Shown here: positions 1 through 9,052 of the stretch, in pieces
How the letters are laid out: each line of letters starts with the position of its first letter
Numbering within the stretch: the first letter of the stretch is position 1
NCBI RefSeq assembly: GCF_900156495.1
Contig: NZ_FTNT01000006.1
Coordinates: 124,001 to 188,000 of the forward strand
Direction: 5' to 3'
From: Williamsia sterculiae
GTDB taxonomy: Bacteria; Actinomycetota; Actinomycetes; Mycobacteriales; Mycobacteriaceae
DNA: 64,000 nucleotides
Translations under genes and position numbers: made by a program
Notes under the pieces: model-generated
Databases searched by the model: none
The model's input: the letters and a program-made list of their open reading frames with translations, nothing else
What the model was told of the DNA's origin: nothing

Positions 1-1070
1 GAGGAGCTGACGAGCGTCTTGCCTACTGCGGCGTTCTCCGACCACTGGGGGCGGTGGGTGAACAGATAATCGATGGCCACCGCGAGGTAGTGGTTGGGGT
101 TCAGCAGTCCACCGTCCGGGGTCACGATGCCGTGCCGGTCGGAGTCGGCGTCATTGCCGGTGGCCACGTCGTAGGAATCACGCGCCGAGATCAGCGACGC
201 CATCGCGTACCGCGACGAACAGTCCATCCGGATCTTGCCGTCACCGTCGAGGGTCATGAACCCGAACGTCGGGTCGACGGTCGGGTTCACCACGCTGAGG
301 TTCTGCAGGCTGTAGATGAAGCCGATATCGGCCCAGTAGCCCACCGAGGCGCCGCCCAGCGGGTCGGCGCCGATACGTACCCCACTGTCGCGGATGGCCG
401 CCATGTCCACCACGTACCGCAGTTGGTCGACGTAGTGGGCGGTGAAGTCGAAGTTCGACACCAGATCCGAGGCAACGGCCTCGTCGAACGGAACGCGCTG
501 TACCCCGGTCAATCCGTCGGCCAGCAGCTCGTTGGCGCGGTCGGCGATCCAGGACGTGATGTCGCTGCCCGCGGGCCCGCCATTGGGTGGGTTGTACTTG
601 AAGCCACCGTCCCTCGGCGGGTTGTGCGACGGGGTGACGACGATGCCGTCCGCCTGATCCCCCACCGCCTCGGCGCTCGCGTTGTGCGTCAGGATGGCCA
701 CCGACACCGCAGGTGTCGGGGTGAAGCGACCTTCCAGTTCGGCGGCCACCCGGACGCCGTTGGCCGCGAGCACCTCGATGGCGGTCCGCCAGGCGGGCCG
801 GGAGAGGGCGTGGGTGTCCAGGCCCAGATACAACGGACCGGTGATCCCGGCCGCGGTGCGATGCTCCGCTATGGCCTGGGTGGTGGCCAGGATGTGGTCT
901 TCGTTGAACGCCGTGTCCAGACTCGAGCCACGGTGTCCCGAGGTGCCGAAGGTCACGCGCTGACCGGGGTCGGCGGGGTCCGGGTGCAACGAGTAGTACG
1001 CGTCCTCGACCGCGGCCACGTCGATCAGGTCTTCCGGCAGTGCCGGTGTTCCCGCGCGTTCATGAGTCAT
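1..1070 (-). CDS. pgm: Phosphoglucomutase, alpha-D-glucose-specific (3' end cut by window edge)
   Basis: Interconverts glucose 1-phosphate and glucose 6-phosphate in the cytoplasm, feeding glycogen, trehalose and cell-wall sugar synthesis. About 356 codons are present of a family length near 545; the rest lies left of position 1. Near residue 41 is FGTSGHRGS, typical of the Pgm N-terminus, and near residue 146 is TPSHNPP, the active-site phosphoserine loop (Ser about 148). The sugar-binding part is off the window. The ATG at 1070 follows a GAGAGGACC-type ribosome binding site and aligns with mycobacterial Pgm starts. It is divergent from the esterase at 1250. Confidence 0.93.
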   Translation of the reverse strand, partial: MTHERAGTPALPEDLIDVAAVEDAYYSLHPDPADPGQRVTFGTSGHRGSSLDTAFNEDHILATTQAIAEHRTAAGITGPLYLGLDTHALSRPAWRTAIEVLAANGVRVAAELEGRFTPTPAVSVAILTHNASAEAVGDQADGIVVTPSHNPPRDGGFKYNPPNGGPAGSDITSWIADRANELLADGLTGVQRVPFDEAVASDLVSNFDFTAHYVDQLRYVVDMAAIRDSGVRIGADPLGGASVGYWADIGFIYSLQNLSVVNPTVDPTFGFMTLDGDGKIRMDCSSRYAMASLISARDSYDVATGNDADSDRHGIVTPDGGLLNPNHYLAVAIDYLFTHRPQWSENAAVGKTLVSS

Positions 1071-1249
1071 CCTGCGATGGTCCTCTCTCGCTTCCGGTGT
1101 GGCCCGTTGCCGTCTCCACCCGGATTCTGCCACCTCGGTCAGCCGTCGGGCCGACCTTCGACCCCGGCCACCCGGGCCCGGGCGATCACGACTCGGCATC
1201 GAACCGGGTTTCACAGCAACGTGTCAGGCGGCGCGGGCATCATTGGCAG

Positions 1250-2575
1250 GTGCACACCGTAACGGTGGGTGCGCCCGGCACGGTGTCCACGGCGCCCCCG
1301 CTGGACATTTCCCTGCTCCACGGGTGGTTCAGTCCTGCGTTCGAGGCGTTGGCGGTGTTCGCCTTGGTGGTTGCGCTGGGGCGACGTAGTGACGATGGCA
1401 GGCACTGGTTCTGGATTCCCATGGCGGTCAGCGTCGGTGGCGCGGTGTGTGCAGGCGCGTGGTTCTGGCTCGACACCCAGGGTTGGATGCCCGAGACCGC
1501 GCCGGTCACGTTCTGGTTCTTCGCCGGCGCTCTGGCGGCCGGTCTGTTGCTCGCCGTGGTGGGTTGGCGCAGCGCACGCTGGTGGCGACGCACGCTGACG
1601 GTGGTCGCGTTACCGCTGGTCGCCATCGGCGTCGCGCTGGCCGCCGATCAGTGGTCGGGGTACTACACCTCGGTCGACCGCGCCTGGGACGGGCTGACCG
1701 CCGGGCCGTTGCCGCACCAGACGTCGCCGGCCAAGCTGGTCGCGTTCCAGGGCACCAACACGCCCACCGGGGTCATCGTGCCCATCGCCGTCCCGGCAAA
1801 CCGCAGTCACTTCCGGCATCGCACCGAATACGTCTACCTGCCGCCGGCATGGTTCCACACGCCTCGGCCGACCGCGCTCCCCGCGGTGATCATGATCGGC
1901 GGGGTGGTCACCACACCCGAGGACTGGGTACGCAGCGGCAACGCGGCGGCGACCGCCGATCGGTACGCGTCGGCACATGGTGGCGTCGCGCCGATCATGG
2001 TGTTGATCGACCCCACCGGGAGCCTGACCAACGACACCGAGTGCGTGGACGGTCCACGCGGCAATGTGGACACCCACGTCGTCGACGAGGTGCGGCCCTA
2101 TGTCATCTCCCACTTCGGTGCGTCGCCGTTCGCGCGGCACTGGGGCGTCGTGGGTTGGTCGATGGGGGGCACCTGCGCGGTGGATCTCGCGGTGCGTCAC
2201 CCCGACATGTTCGGAGCCTTCGCCGACATCTCCGGCGATCTGGTCCCGAACGCGGGTGACCACGCCGGCAGCGTGCGGGCGCTGTTCGGTGGGAACTCCG
2301 CGGCCCTCGACCGATTCGACCCGACCACCGTGATGGTCCGCCACGGAAACTACGACGGTCGACTCAACGGGTGGTTCCAGTCCGAGGGCCGCTGGGCTGA
2401 TTCGCCGCGCGGTGGCAGCACCCCGCAGATCCGGGCCGCGCACTCACTGTCCACCACCGCTGCGCGGGTGGGAATCCGCACGGTGTTCCGCGGGACGCCG
2501 GGCGGACACAGTTGGGCCTACGGGGCGAACGCATTCGTCGACGTGTTGCCGTGGCTCATGAGCGCGCTCCGCTGA
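1250..2575 (+). CDS. Membrane-anchored alpha/beta-hydrolase esterase (antigen 85/esterase D-like fold)
   Basis: The N-terminal ~120 residues carry three or four hydrophobic helices. A linker and an esterase domain of the antigen 85 / S-formylglutathione-hydrolase type follow. The nucleophile elbow is GWSMGGTCA, with the Ser at the centre, and a C-terminal GGHSW supplies the likely catalytic His. The catalytic part should face outside the membrane. Related actinobacterial proteins are annotated as putative esterases or mycolyltransferase-like; the substrate cannot be told from sequence. The GTG at 1250 is a compromise: GTGs at 1265 and 1280 are alternatives and no ribosome binding site is strong. 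Confidence 0.8.
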   Translation: MHTVTVGAPGTVSTAPPLDISLLHGWFSPAFEALAVFALVVALGRRSDDGRHWFWIPMAVSVGGAVCAGAWFWLDTQGWMPETAPVTFWFFAGALAAGLLLAVVGWRSARWWRRTLTVVALPLVAIGVALAADQWSGYYTSVDRAWDGLTAGPLPHQTSPAKLVAFQGTNTPTGVIVPIAVPANRSHFRHRTEYVYLPPAWFHTPRPTALPAVIMIGGVVTTPEDWVRSGNAAATADRYASAHGGVAPIMVLIDPTGSLTNDTECVDGPRGNVDTHVVDEVRPYVISHFGASPFARHWGVVGWSMGGTCAVDLAVRHPDMFGAFADISGDLVPNAGDHAGSVRALFGGNSAALDRFDPTTVMVRHGNYDGRLNGWFQSEGRWADSPRGGSTPQIRAAHSLSTTAARVGIRTVFRGTPGGHSWAYGANAFVDVLPWLMSALR

Positions 2576-2604
2576 CCACGTCAGAAACATCCGAGAACGC
2601 CGGA

Positions 2605-2637
2605 GCCCGGCGTCGGCCGCATGGACAGGCGCCGGGC
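2605..2637. terminator. Hairpin between convergent genes
   Basis: GCCCGGCG at 2605-2612 pairs with CGCCGGGC at 2630-2637 around a 17-base loop. It lies between the converging esterase and aldo/keto reductase genes. There is no T-tract, so terminator function is inferred from position. Confidence 0.35.
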
Positions 2638-2651
2638 GTCCGGTCGGGTCG

Positions 2652-3500
2652 TCAGGACGGGATGTAGTCGAAGGAGTCCGGGTTCGGACCGGTCCGGCCG
2701 TCTTCACCCTTGTCCAGTTCGGCGATCTCCGAGACCTGGGTCGAGGTGAGCTCGAAGTCGAACAGCTCGAAGTTCTGCTTCACCCGCTCGATGGTGACCG
2801 ACTTGGGGAAGACGATGTCGCCACGCTGCAGATGCCAACGCAAGACCACCTGAGCCGGTGACTTACCGACGCTTTCGGCGATCGCGCCGATCACCGGGTC
2901 GTCCAGCACGGCTCCCTGCGCGATCGGCGACCACGCCTCGGTCGCGATGCCATGCCGTTGGTCGTGGGCCCGCACGTACTCGTTGGTGAAATAGGGGTGC
3001 ACCTCGATCTGGTTGACCGCGGGCACCAGGTCGGTCTCCGCAGCCAACCGATCGAGGTGATCGGTCTGGAAATTCGACACACCCACCGACGCGGCGCGAC
3101 CCTCGTTCTTGAAGTCGATCAACGTCTTCCAGGTCGACACGTAGTCACCGTCGTAGCGGGTCGGCAACGGCCAGTGGATGAGAAAGAGGTCGATGGTGTC
3201 CACACCCAGCTTCTGCAACGTCTCGTCGAACGCCCTACGTGCGTCGTCGGGACGGTGCAGACCGTTGTTCAACTTGCTGGTGATGAAGATGTCGTCGCGA
3301 GGCACACCGGAATCGCGGATACCCGCACCGACCTCAGCCTCGTTGCCGTACATCTCGGCGGTATCGATGTGTCGATACCCGACTTCGAGCGCCTCACGCA
3401 CGGCATCGGCCGTCTGATCCGGCTCGATCTGAAACGTACCGAAACCCAGCTGCGGGATCTGATGACCGTCGTTGAGGGTGATGGTCGGAACTGTCGTCAT
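2652..3500 (-). CDS. Aldo/keto reductase
   Basis: NADPH-dependent carbonyl reductase of the AKR superfamily, cytoplasmic, 282 aa (usual length). The catalytic tetrad is visible: Asp46 and Tyr51 in DTAEMY, Lys76 in TSKLNN, His109 in LIHWP. The C-terminal cofactor segment FPKSVTIERVKQN is of the 2,5-diketo-D-gluconate reductase (AKR5) type. It stands alone on the minus strand, so the physiological substrate cannot be assigned; general aldehyde detoxification is the likely role. Confidence 0.92.
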   Translation of the reverse strand: MTTVPTITLNDGHQIPQLGFGTFQIEPDQTADAVREALEVGYRHIDTAEMYGNEAEVGAGIRDSGVPRDDIFITSKLNNGLHRPDDARRAFDETLQKLGVDTIDLFLIHWPLPTRYDGDYVSTWKTLIDFKNEGRAASVGVSNFQTDHLDRLAAETDLVPAVNQIEVHPYFTNEYVRAHDQRHGIATEAWSPIAQGAVLDDPVIGAIAESVGKSPAQVVLRWHLQRGDIVFPKSVTIERVKQNFELFDFELTSTQVSEIAELDKGEDGRTGPNPDSFDYIPS

Positions 3501-3707
3501 GTGGCTGAATTCTCCTCGTCACGTCGTAGTCCGGGGTCGGTGTCTCCCCTGGGCACAGAGGGGTTCAACACCTTCGTGGGGGGTTGAATTCCATGGCAGC
3601 GTCGGCGCTGGTCAGCGTCGCGCGTGCGAATGACAGACAACCTCTCCCCTGACACGTCGCCGATACGATCTCTCACATCGACGTCTCGCGACCGGGAAAG
3701 GTGAGCA

Positions 3708-4037
3708 ATGTCCGATATGCGCGTGACGCCCGACGAATTGCGTACCGCGGCCTCCGCGATCGACGCGCTGGCAGATGGTCTGGTGCACCATCCCGGGTTC
3801 GTCACCGGTCTGCAGGACCCTGTGCCGGGACTCGCCGGGATCGCGACGGGACACGCGATGACCGAGGCGGTGCGTGCGGTCGCCTCCGCTCTCGAGGTGC
3901 TGCACGACCGTGTCGGCGAGTGGAAGACCGTTCTCGACCACGCCGCGGACGACTACATCGACACCGATGCCACCGCGGCCGCCCGCCTGGCGGGGATGGG
4001 TGAACTGAACGCGTCACCGCGAAACTCGGGTCGGTGA
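3708..4037 (+). CDS. EspC-like type VII secretion target, small partner
   Basis: 109 aa, helical, beginning MSDMRVTPDELRTAAS, characteristic of the ESX-1 EspC-like family (PF10824, formerly DUF2580). These are WXG100-related helical hairpins secreted by type VII systems, usually as partners of a larger neighbour. The stop codon overlaps the GTG of the next gene by four bases (GTGA), so the two are translationally coupled. The arrangement resembles Mycobacterium Rv0025/Rv0026. No secretion-machine genes lie in the window, so the ESX apparatus must be encoded elsewhere. Confidence 0.75.
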   Translation: MSDMRVTPDELRTAASAIDALADGLVHHPGFVTGLQDPVPGLAGIATGHAMTEAVRAVASALEVLHDRVGEWKTVLDHAADDYIDTDATAAARLAGMGELNASPRNSGR

Positions 4038-6385
4038 ACTCTCCGTCCCGGCCGTGGATCGAGGCGTTGCACTTCGACGAACTACCGGCAGCCGCGGCAC
4101 GGACAACGGTGTTGCATGGCGCGGTCGACGATGTGGCGCAGGTCGTGTCGTCCACGGTGGGCGGGCTCGACTGGTCGGGGTCGGCCCGCGAGGCGGCCGA
4201 CGTACGCGTCGGCAGGGATCGCGCGGCACTGATCCGCGTCGGTGGCGCCTTCACGGCGCTGAGCCGGGCCATCACCGACGCGAACACCTCGCTGTCCACG
4301 ATGAGATGCCGGCTGCTCACCGCGGCGCACGATTACGAGACCGACGGCTACGTCGTCGCCGACGACTGGACGGTGCGCGACGGTTACAACTACTCACTCG
4401 CCCGGGCGGTGTGCGCGGGAGACGAGACGGCGACCGCACGACTCGACCGCCTGGCGGAGCGGCGCGCCGCGCACGCCGAGCACGGCTCGGTCGACCTACA
4501 CCGGCTGACCGTGCACTTCGCCGACGCCGACCATCGGTGCGCGGCAGCGATTCACGCCGCGAGCGAACGCCTGGTCGCGCTGACCCCCGTTCGGTCCTCG
4601 CTCGGTGGCGCCGCCGCCGACGACATCTGGAACGCACTGCAGTCCGGTCGCCATCTGTCGCCCGACGAGCGCGATCAGTTGCGAGCCGCCACGACATTGA
4701 CCCCGGACCAGCTGGCGGCGCTGAGGAACGGCGCACCGGCCGATCTGCCCCAGGGGCAATACGACTTCCTCAGGACCCTGATGTGTCACCTCGACGGCAA
4801 GAGCATCGCCGAGATCGCCGGTCTGGCCGAGAACAACCGTGACGTCGACGGTGACCCGTCGCGGCCGGGACCCGACCACGACGTGGTGCAGAAGAGTCTC
4901 GCCGACGGTCTGCAACTGATGAGCAACCCCCGGATCGGCACCGCCGCAGGCGATCACGGGGGTATGGCGTCGTTGCCCTCGTCGGTGCGAAGTCTGTTGA
5001 CGGATGATCTGACCGCCGATACCACGGTCGTACAACCCGTGGGCACGGCGCAGCGGTCGGTGCGTGAGGTGAAGGCCGTCGCCATTCGCCGGACCAAGGA
5101 TCTGGAACGGCTGACCGATCTGATGGCCTCCGGTGGTGGTGACCTGCGCGTCGGCACCGACGTGGACCGGGGGCTCACCAAACAGGTCGCCGAGATCGCA
5201 GGCGACACCAGCGATCCCGACCTCCCTCGGGTGTTCGGCGGCGGTGGGCCGTCGGGTGGATCCGACGGGCTCACCGCCATGCTCGACCGCACCCTGCTGG
5301 TCAGCGGGACCGACGAGATCGCCGCGCATGACGTCATCACCGGGCAGAACATGAAGGTGACCTGTGACGACGGCGGGCACTACGTCGCCGGTTCGCATCT
5401 GGCGGGGATCATGCAACATCACTGGGGCACGCACAGCGCCGGTGCGAGTTCGCTCGTCGACTGGCTGGGCCATGCCGACGGCGACGGCAACGCCTTCCGG
5501 GCGGGTCAGGCGCATGAGTCCGCCGATGTGGTGGGTCACTTCCTGGGCGACGGGTCCAACAAGGCTTTCACGCAGGATCTCGGCGGCCGGAGCCCGATGC
5601 TGACCCAGACCCTCGCAACTTCCATGGCCCCCTACCTCGGCGGTTTCAGCGGCATATCCGACGGTCATGGTCTCGGCGACCACGACGTCGAGCCGATGCG
5701 ACCCGACGAACTCCGCCACCTGTTCACCGGGCTGGACTCCGATCCGACCGCGGCGTCGACCATCAACCACGCCGCCGTCGAGTGGAAGGGAGCGATGGCA
5801 CAACAGTTCGGCGCGGATCCGTCGCACTCCTCATCTCTGGCCAGGGCCGCCGGGATGCTCGACAAGGGTCTGCGCAGCGGCTACCACCAGCAGTACGACC
5901 TGCTGCACGACCAGGCCTACGATCACGACAAGGAGGCGTACGAGAGCGCCGAGAAGCTCTACAGCCTGTCGGTCAACCTGGGCAGCAAGATCCCGGTCGT
6001 CGGCGACTATCTGGACATCCCGCAGGACTACCTCAAGGAATCCGTCATCGGCGACGAGCCCGATCCCCGGACCACCGATTCAGCCGCCATGCAAGCCCTC
6101 AGGAACACCGCCATCCTTGTCGAGGACGATCCCGAATACCTGACGTTTCAACGCTTCGTCGGGTACACCGAGCAGCATCCCGAAGTGCTGCGGGACAATC
6201 CGCAGTGGACGGACGCCAACGGGGCGCTGGACTGGCAGAAGGTGTTCGCCGACAAGGACGGGGCCAACCACTGGCGGGACGTGGTCGGTGGGATCGCCAC
6301 ACCACACTGGTCGGGGTGGGACGAATTCTATGCGGACGGGCAACAGGCGCCCGATCCGGAATTCGACCGGAAGACAAGGGAATGA
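4034..6385 (+). CDS. Large type VII secretion-associated protein (WXG-like N-terminus, TPR-repeat-region family)
   Basis: 783 aa. The N-terminal ~110 residues form a WXG100-like helical region, with a W-S-G turn at GGLDWSGSAREAAD. A long central region follows with Gly-rich loops (VFGGGGPSGGSDG) and a segment DEIAAHDVITGQN, as in the actinobacterial family labelled 'TPR repeat region-containing protein'. The C-terminal ~150 residues are charged and end DRKTRE. No known toxin fold could be recognised at the C-terminus. It starts with GTG inside the stop of the EspC-like gene. Probably exported with its small partner; its function is unknown and a polymorphic effector is one possibility. Confidence 0.7.
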   Translation: MNSPSRPWIEALHFDELPAAAARTTVLHGAVDDVAQVVSSTVGGLDWSGSAREAADVRVGRDRAALIRVGGAFTALSRAITDANTSLSTMRCRLLTAAHDYETDGYVVADDWTVRDGYNYSLARAVCAGDETATARLDRLAERRAAHAEHGSVDLHRLTVHFADADHRCAAAIHAASERLVALTPVRSSLGGAAADDIWNALQSGRHLSPDERDQLRAATTLTPDQLAALRNGAPADLPQGQYDFLRTLMCHLDGKSIAEIAGLAENNRDVDGDPSRPGPDHDVVQKSLADGLQLMSNPRIGTAAGDHGGMASLPSSVRSLLTDDLTADTTVVQPVGTAQRSVREVKAVAIRRTKDLERLTDLMASGGGDLRVGTDVDRGLTKQVAEIAGDTSDPDLPRVFGGGGPSGGSDGLTAMLDRTLLVSGTDEIAAHDVITGQNMKVTCDDGGHYVAGSHLAGIMQHHWGTHSAGASSLVDWLGHADGDGNAFRAGQAHESADVVGHFLGDGSNKAFTQDLGGRSPMLTQTLATSMAPYLGGFSGISDGHGLGDHDVEPMRPDELRHLFTGLDSDPTAASTINHAAVEWKGAMAQQFGADPSHSSSLARAAGMLDKGLRSGYHQQYDLLHDQAYDHDKEAYESAEKLYSLSVNLGSKIPVVGDYLDIPQDYLKESVIGDEPDPRTTDSAAMQALRNTAILVEDDPEYLTFQRFVGYTEQHPEVLRDNPQWTDANGALDWQKVFADKDGANHWRDVVGGIATPHWSGWDEFYADGQQAPDPEFDRKTRE

Positions 6386-6394
6386 CGGGGTCCG

Positions 6395-6652
6395 ATGACC
6401 GATGACCTCGCCGGCCTACCACCCGCGGTGGTCGCCGCGCTGCACGCACCGGAGGGCACCACAACCGACGAGATCAGAGCGCGGTTTCCCGACCAGTCGG
6501 CGGAGCCGCACCTCGACGAGCACGCGTTCCGACATCGCCTCGACGATGCCTGCTACGACTGGCAGGTGCGGAACTCGTGGTTACAGATGCCCGACGGGGT
6601 ACGCGCCGAGCTGGCCGACTCCGTCCGCGAGTCCATGATCGCCGAGCAGTGA
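6395..6652 (+). CDS. Small acidic protein linked to the type VII substrate
   Basis: 85 aa, acidic, predicted helical, no signal peptide or membrane segment, starting MTDDLAGLPPAVVAALH. It begins 9 bases after the stop of the large type VII protein, so it is co-transcribed. No family was recognised. By position it could be a chaperone or an immunity protein for the upstream substrate; this is inference only. Confidence 0.6.
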   Translation: MTDDLAGLPPAVVAALHAPEGTTTDEIRARFPDQSAEPHLDEHAFRHRLDDACYDWQVRNSWLQMPDGVRAELADSVRESMIAEQ

Positions 6653-6680
6653 CACGGAGCCTGCGAGCTCGGCATCGCGG

Positions 6681-7283
6681 TCACTCCCGTGTCGTCGCCA
6701 CACCGGCTCTGGCCCAGGTGATGTCGGCACGGCTTCGCCGGGACCGCGACCCGGGGAGCGACTCGCCGATACCGTGGCCGGCGATTCCGTACGCGCTCAT
6801 CGTCGCGACCTCCCAGTGGTCGGGGACGTCGAACTCACGCGCGAGCCCGTCCCGATCGAATGCACGGAACTGGCGCACCGACAGACCGAGCGCGAGGGCC
6901 TGCACGGTCATGTACGCGGCCGCTTGACCGACGTCGTAGTGGGAGAACTCGGAGTACGGCCAGTCCGGGGTGTCCTCGACGAAGAGATGGCAGAGGTGGA
7001 CGACCAACAGTCCGGCCCGTCCCGCCCAGCCTGCCGAACTCGACGCCAGGTACGGCAGCACCCGTCGATGCACGGCGTCGTCGCGGCGGGCGACGACGAA
7101 GGACCACGGTTGCGAGTTCCCCGCCGATGGTGCCGACCGCGCGGCGTCGAGCAGCGTGTCGACCTCGGCGTCGCTCACCTCGGACCCGGCGTCGAAGTCG
7201 AGCGGACTGAAACGGTCGGACAACACCGGGTGTAGACCTCGGGTGGCAGCGAACTCCGGGCACTCGGATGTCATACCGGCCAT
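6681..7283 (-). CDS. Nitroreductase family protein
   Basis: FMN-dependent NAD(P)H oxidoreductase of the nitroreductase fold, about 200 aa from the ATG at 7283 (MAGMTSECPEF); the next ATG at 7274 is also possible. Family signs are AARSAPSAGNSQPWSFVVA (flavin phosphate binding and substrate loop) and the C-terminal MSAYGIAGHG. It is cytoplasmic and probably reduces quinone or nitro compounds. It converges with the type VII cluster and lies downstream of the tmRNA terminator. Confidence 0.85.
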   Translation of the reverse strand: MAGMTSECPEFAATRGLHPVLSDRFSPLDFDAGSEVSDAEVDTLLDAARSAPSAGNSQPWSFVVARRDDAVHRRVLPYLASSSAGWAGRAGLLVVHLCHLFVEDTPDWPYSEFSHYDVGQAAAYMTVQALALGLSVRQFRAFDRDGLAREFDVPDHWEVATMSAYGIAGHGIGESLPGSRSRRSRADITWARAGVATTRE

Positions 7284-7341
7284 TGTCGCCCAGCCCCCGC
7301 GAGGCGCGGGTGTGGGCGGCGGCACGGGCCGGAGACGAAGA

Positions 7342-7377
7342 CAGCGGAGAGGTTCGGCGGTCCGAACCTCTCCGCTG
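7342..7377 (-). terminator. Rho-independent-like hairpin after ssrA
   Basis: A perfect 16-base inverted repeat, arm CAGCGGAGAGGTTCGG at 7342-7357, loop CGGT, complementary arm at 7362-7377. It lies 5 bases beyond the 3' end of the tmRNA on the minus strand and most likely ends its transcript. Confidence 0.75.
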
Positions 7378-7382
7378 CTGAC

Positions 7383-7750
7383 GGTGGAGCTGCCGGGAAT
7401 CGAACCCGGGTCCTTCGCCGCTTCAGTAGGGCTTCTCCGTGTGCAGTCCGCTGAGCCTCTGCTCGGATCTCCTGGTCACGCGAACAAGCCAGGATGACGA
7501 TCCCAGTCGCTGTTGTTTGTCCCGTCCTACGCCGCGACCGCGTAGGACGGTGAGCTCCCTAGCTGATGCCGGGATCCGGAGCGGGAGCATCTCCGGGCCG
7601 ACAGACTAGCCGTCGCTCAGGCGGCGAGGGCGTAGTCGCGCTGATTGGAATCGGCGCTTAATTGGTTGCAACGACGCTTGACGGTGGTCTCTTGCCTGCA
7701 CCGACACGCTTCCCCTACATCGACGTGCGCAGTCGAAACCGATCAGCCCC
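7383..7750 (-). ncRNA. ssrA: tmRNA (transfer-messenger RNA)
   Basis: Rescues stalled ribosomes together with SmpB. The 5' end GGGGCTGATCGGTTTCGAC (from 7750) and the 3' T-arm/acceptor end GGTTCGATTCCCGGCAGCTCC (to 7383) form the tRNA-like domain. The tag reading frame lies at 7617-7655 and encodes ADSNQRDYALAA then TGA, close to the mycobacterial tag ADSHQRDYALAA. The final A of the CCA end is not encoded: the genomic bases read CCG. smpB lies just upstream on the same strand. Confidence 0.95.
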
Positions 7751-7844
7751 GTCGAGACCGCCCTGTGTGAGGCGGACACCAGAGTCTAACAGTCGTCGCG
7801 TCTGACGCATTCCCCTTTTCTCGGCAGCGGGCCGAGTCGGGCTG

Positions 7845-8357
7845 CTAACCCGGCATACCCTTCACCCGACGACCGAGCTCCCGCGCGACCTCGCGTTGGG
7901 CGTCGCGTTTGGCCAGGTCCTGGCGCTTGTCGTGAGCCTGCTTACCGCGGGCCAACGCGATCTCCACCTTCACCTTGCCGTCGCTGAAGTACATCGACAG
8001 CGGTACCAGGGTCAGGTTGGACTCCCGGATACGACCGATCAGCCGGTCGATCTCCTTGCGGTGCAGCAGCAGCTTGCGCTTGCGTCGCACCGGGTGGTTG
8101 GTCCACGACCCGTTGACGTACTCCGGGATGTGCAGCGCGTGCAGCCACACCTCGCCGTCATCGATGGTCGCGAACGCGTCCACCAGCGACGCCTTGCTCT
8201 GCCGCAGACTCTTCACCTCGGTCCCCACCAGCGCGACACCCGCCTCGTAGGTGTCGAGAACCGCATAGTCGTGGCGCGCGCGACGGTTGGTCGCGATCAC
8301 CGAACGCGAGGACTTCTCCGTGCTCCTCTGGGGCTTGCTCGTCTTCTGCGCGCTCAT
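7845..8357 (-). CDS. smpB: SsrA-binding protein SmpB
   Basis: tmRNA-binding partner in trans-translation, about 170 aa. Family signature segments are [19 protein letters not shown] and [14 protein letters not shown], then the basic C-terminal tail [19 protein letters not shown] that enters the decoding centre. The ATG at 8357 follows GAGAGGGG. It is 94 bases upstream of ssrA on the same strand, the usual actinobacterial pairing. Confidence 0.96.
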   Translation of the reverse strand: MSAQKTSKPQRSTEKSSRSVIATNRRARHDYAVLDTYEAGVALVGTEVKSLRQSKASLVDAFATIDDGEVWLHALHIPEYVNGSWTNHPVRRKRKLLLHRKEIDRLIGRIRESNLTLVPLSMYFSDGKVKVEIALARGKQAHDKRQDLAKRDAQREVARELGRRVKGMPG

Positions 8358-8541
8358 CGTCACCCCTCTCAGATGTCTCGGTGCGTGCTGGCGGAACCCC
8401 CAACTCTAGGAGATCCGCCGCGACGTCGGAAATCGTTTACCGACGGTGTACAAGGGATGCGTGAGCTCAGACATTCCCGGCCAGAGCACTCCCACCCGCA
8501 ACATTCCCACCCCGGACCCTCCCACCCGGGACACGGGCGAC

Positions 8542-9048
8542 ATGCCCGCGCCGCGCGTCGCCTCCCCCGCCGACGCCGACGGCATCGTCGCCCTCCGCGA
8601 CGACAGCGCGCGCTGGATGCTCTCCCGCGGCAACACCGGCCAGTGGCAGCCGGGTGAGATCACCGCCGCCGATATCGCCGACCAGGCCGCGCGCGGCGAG
8701 TGGCACGTCGGTGAGGTGGACGGGGAGATCGTCACCGCGGTGCGGCTGATCGACACCGACCCCGACTTCTGGGGTGTGGACGACCGCGCGGGCTATGTGC
8801 ACGGGTTGATGGTCGACCGGCGCTTCGCCGGTCACGGTTGGGGTGAGCAGTTGCTCGCGTGGTGTGCGCCGCAGGCCCGCGCCCGCGGTCACGACCGGTT
8901 GCGTCTGGACTGTGTGGCAGGCAACCGCCGACTCCGTGAGTTCTACGCCCTGCAGGGGTTCCGCGAGGTCGGCGAATCCGTGCTGCCGGCACAGTTCCGG
9001 CACCGCGAGGTCGTCGCGATCACCCTTCTGGAGTTGCTGCTGATCTGA
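8542..9048 (+). CDS. GNAT-family N-acetyltransferase
   Basis: Acetyl-CoA-dependent transferase. The core begins at PRVASPADADGIVALRDD, contains the acetyl-CoA pyrophosphate loop RRFAGHGWGEQLL, and ends with the C-terminal strand region NRRLREFYALQGFREVGE. From the ATG at 8542 it is 168 aa, a normal GNAT length. Upstream starts (GTG 8446 or 8461) would add a low-complexity Thr/Pro-rich extension with no recognisable family match. Substrate unknown. Confidence 0.82.
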   Translation: MPAPRVASPADADGIVALRDDSARWMLSRGNTGQWQPGEITAADIADQAARGEWHVGEVDGEIVTAVRLIDTDPDFWGVDDRAGYVHGLMVDRRFAGHGWGEQLLAWCAPQARARGHDRLRLDCVAGNRRLREFYALQGFREVGESVLPAQFRHREVVAITLLELLLI

Positions 9049-9052
9049 GCGT

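Noticed and set aside
4496-5827. A 443-codon minus-strand frame opposite the type VII protein.
   Set aside because: No recognisable domain. The plus-strand gene has family features and is coupled to its neighbour.
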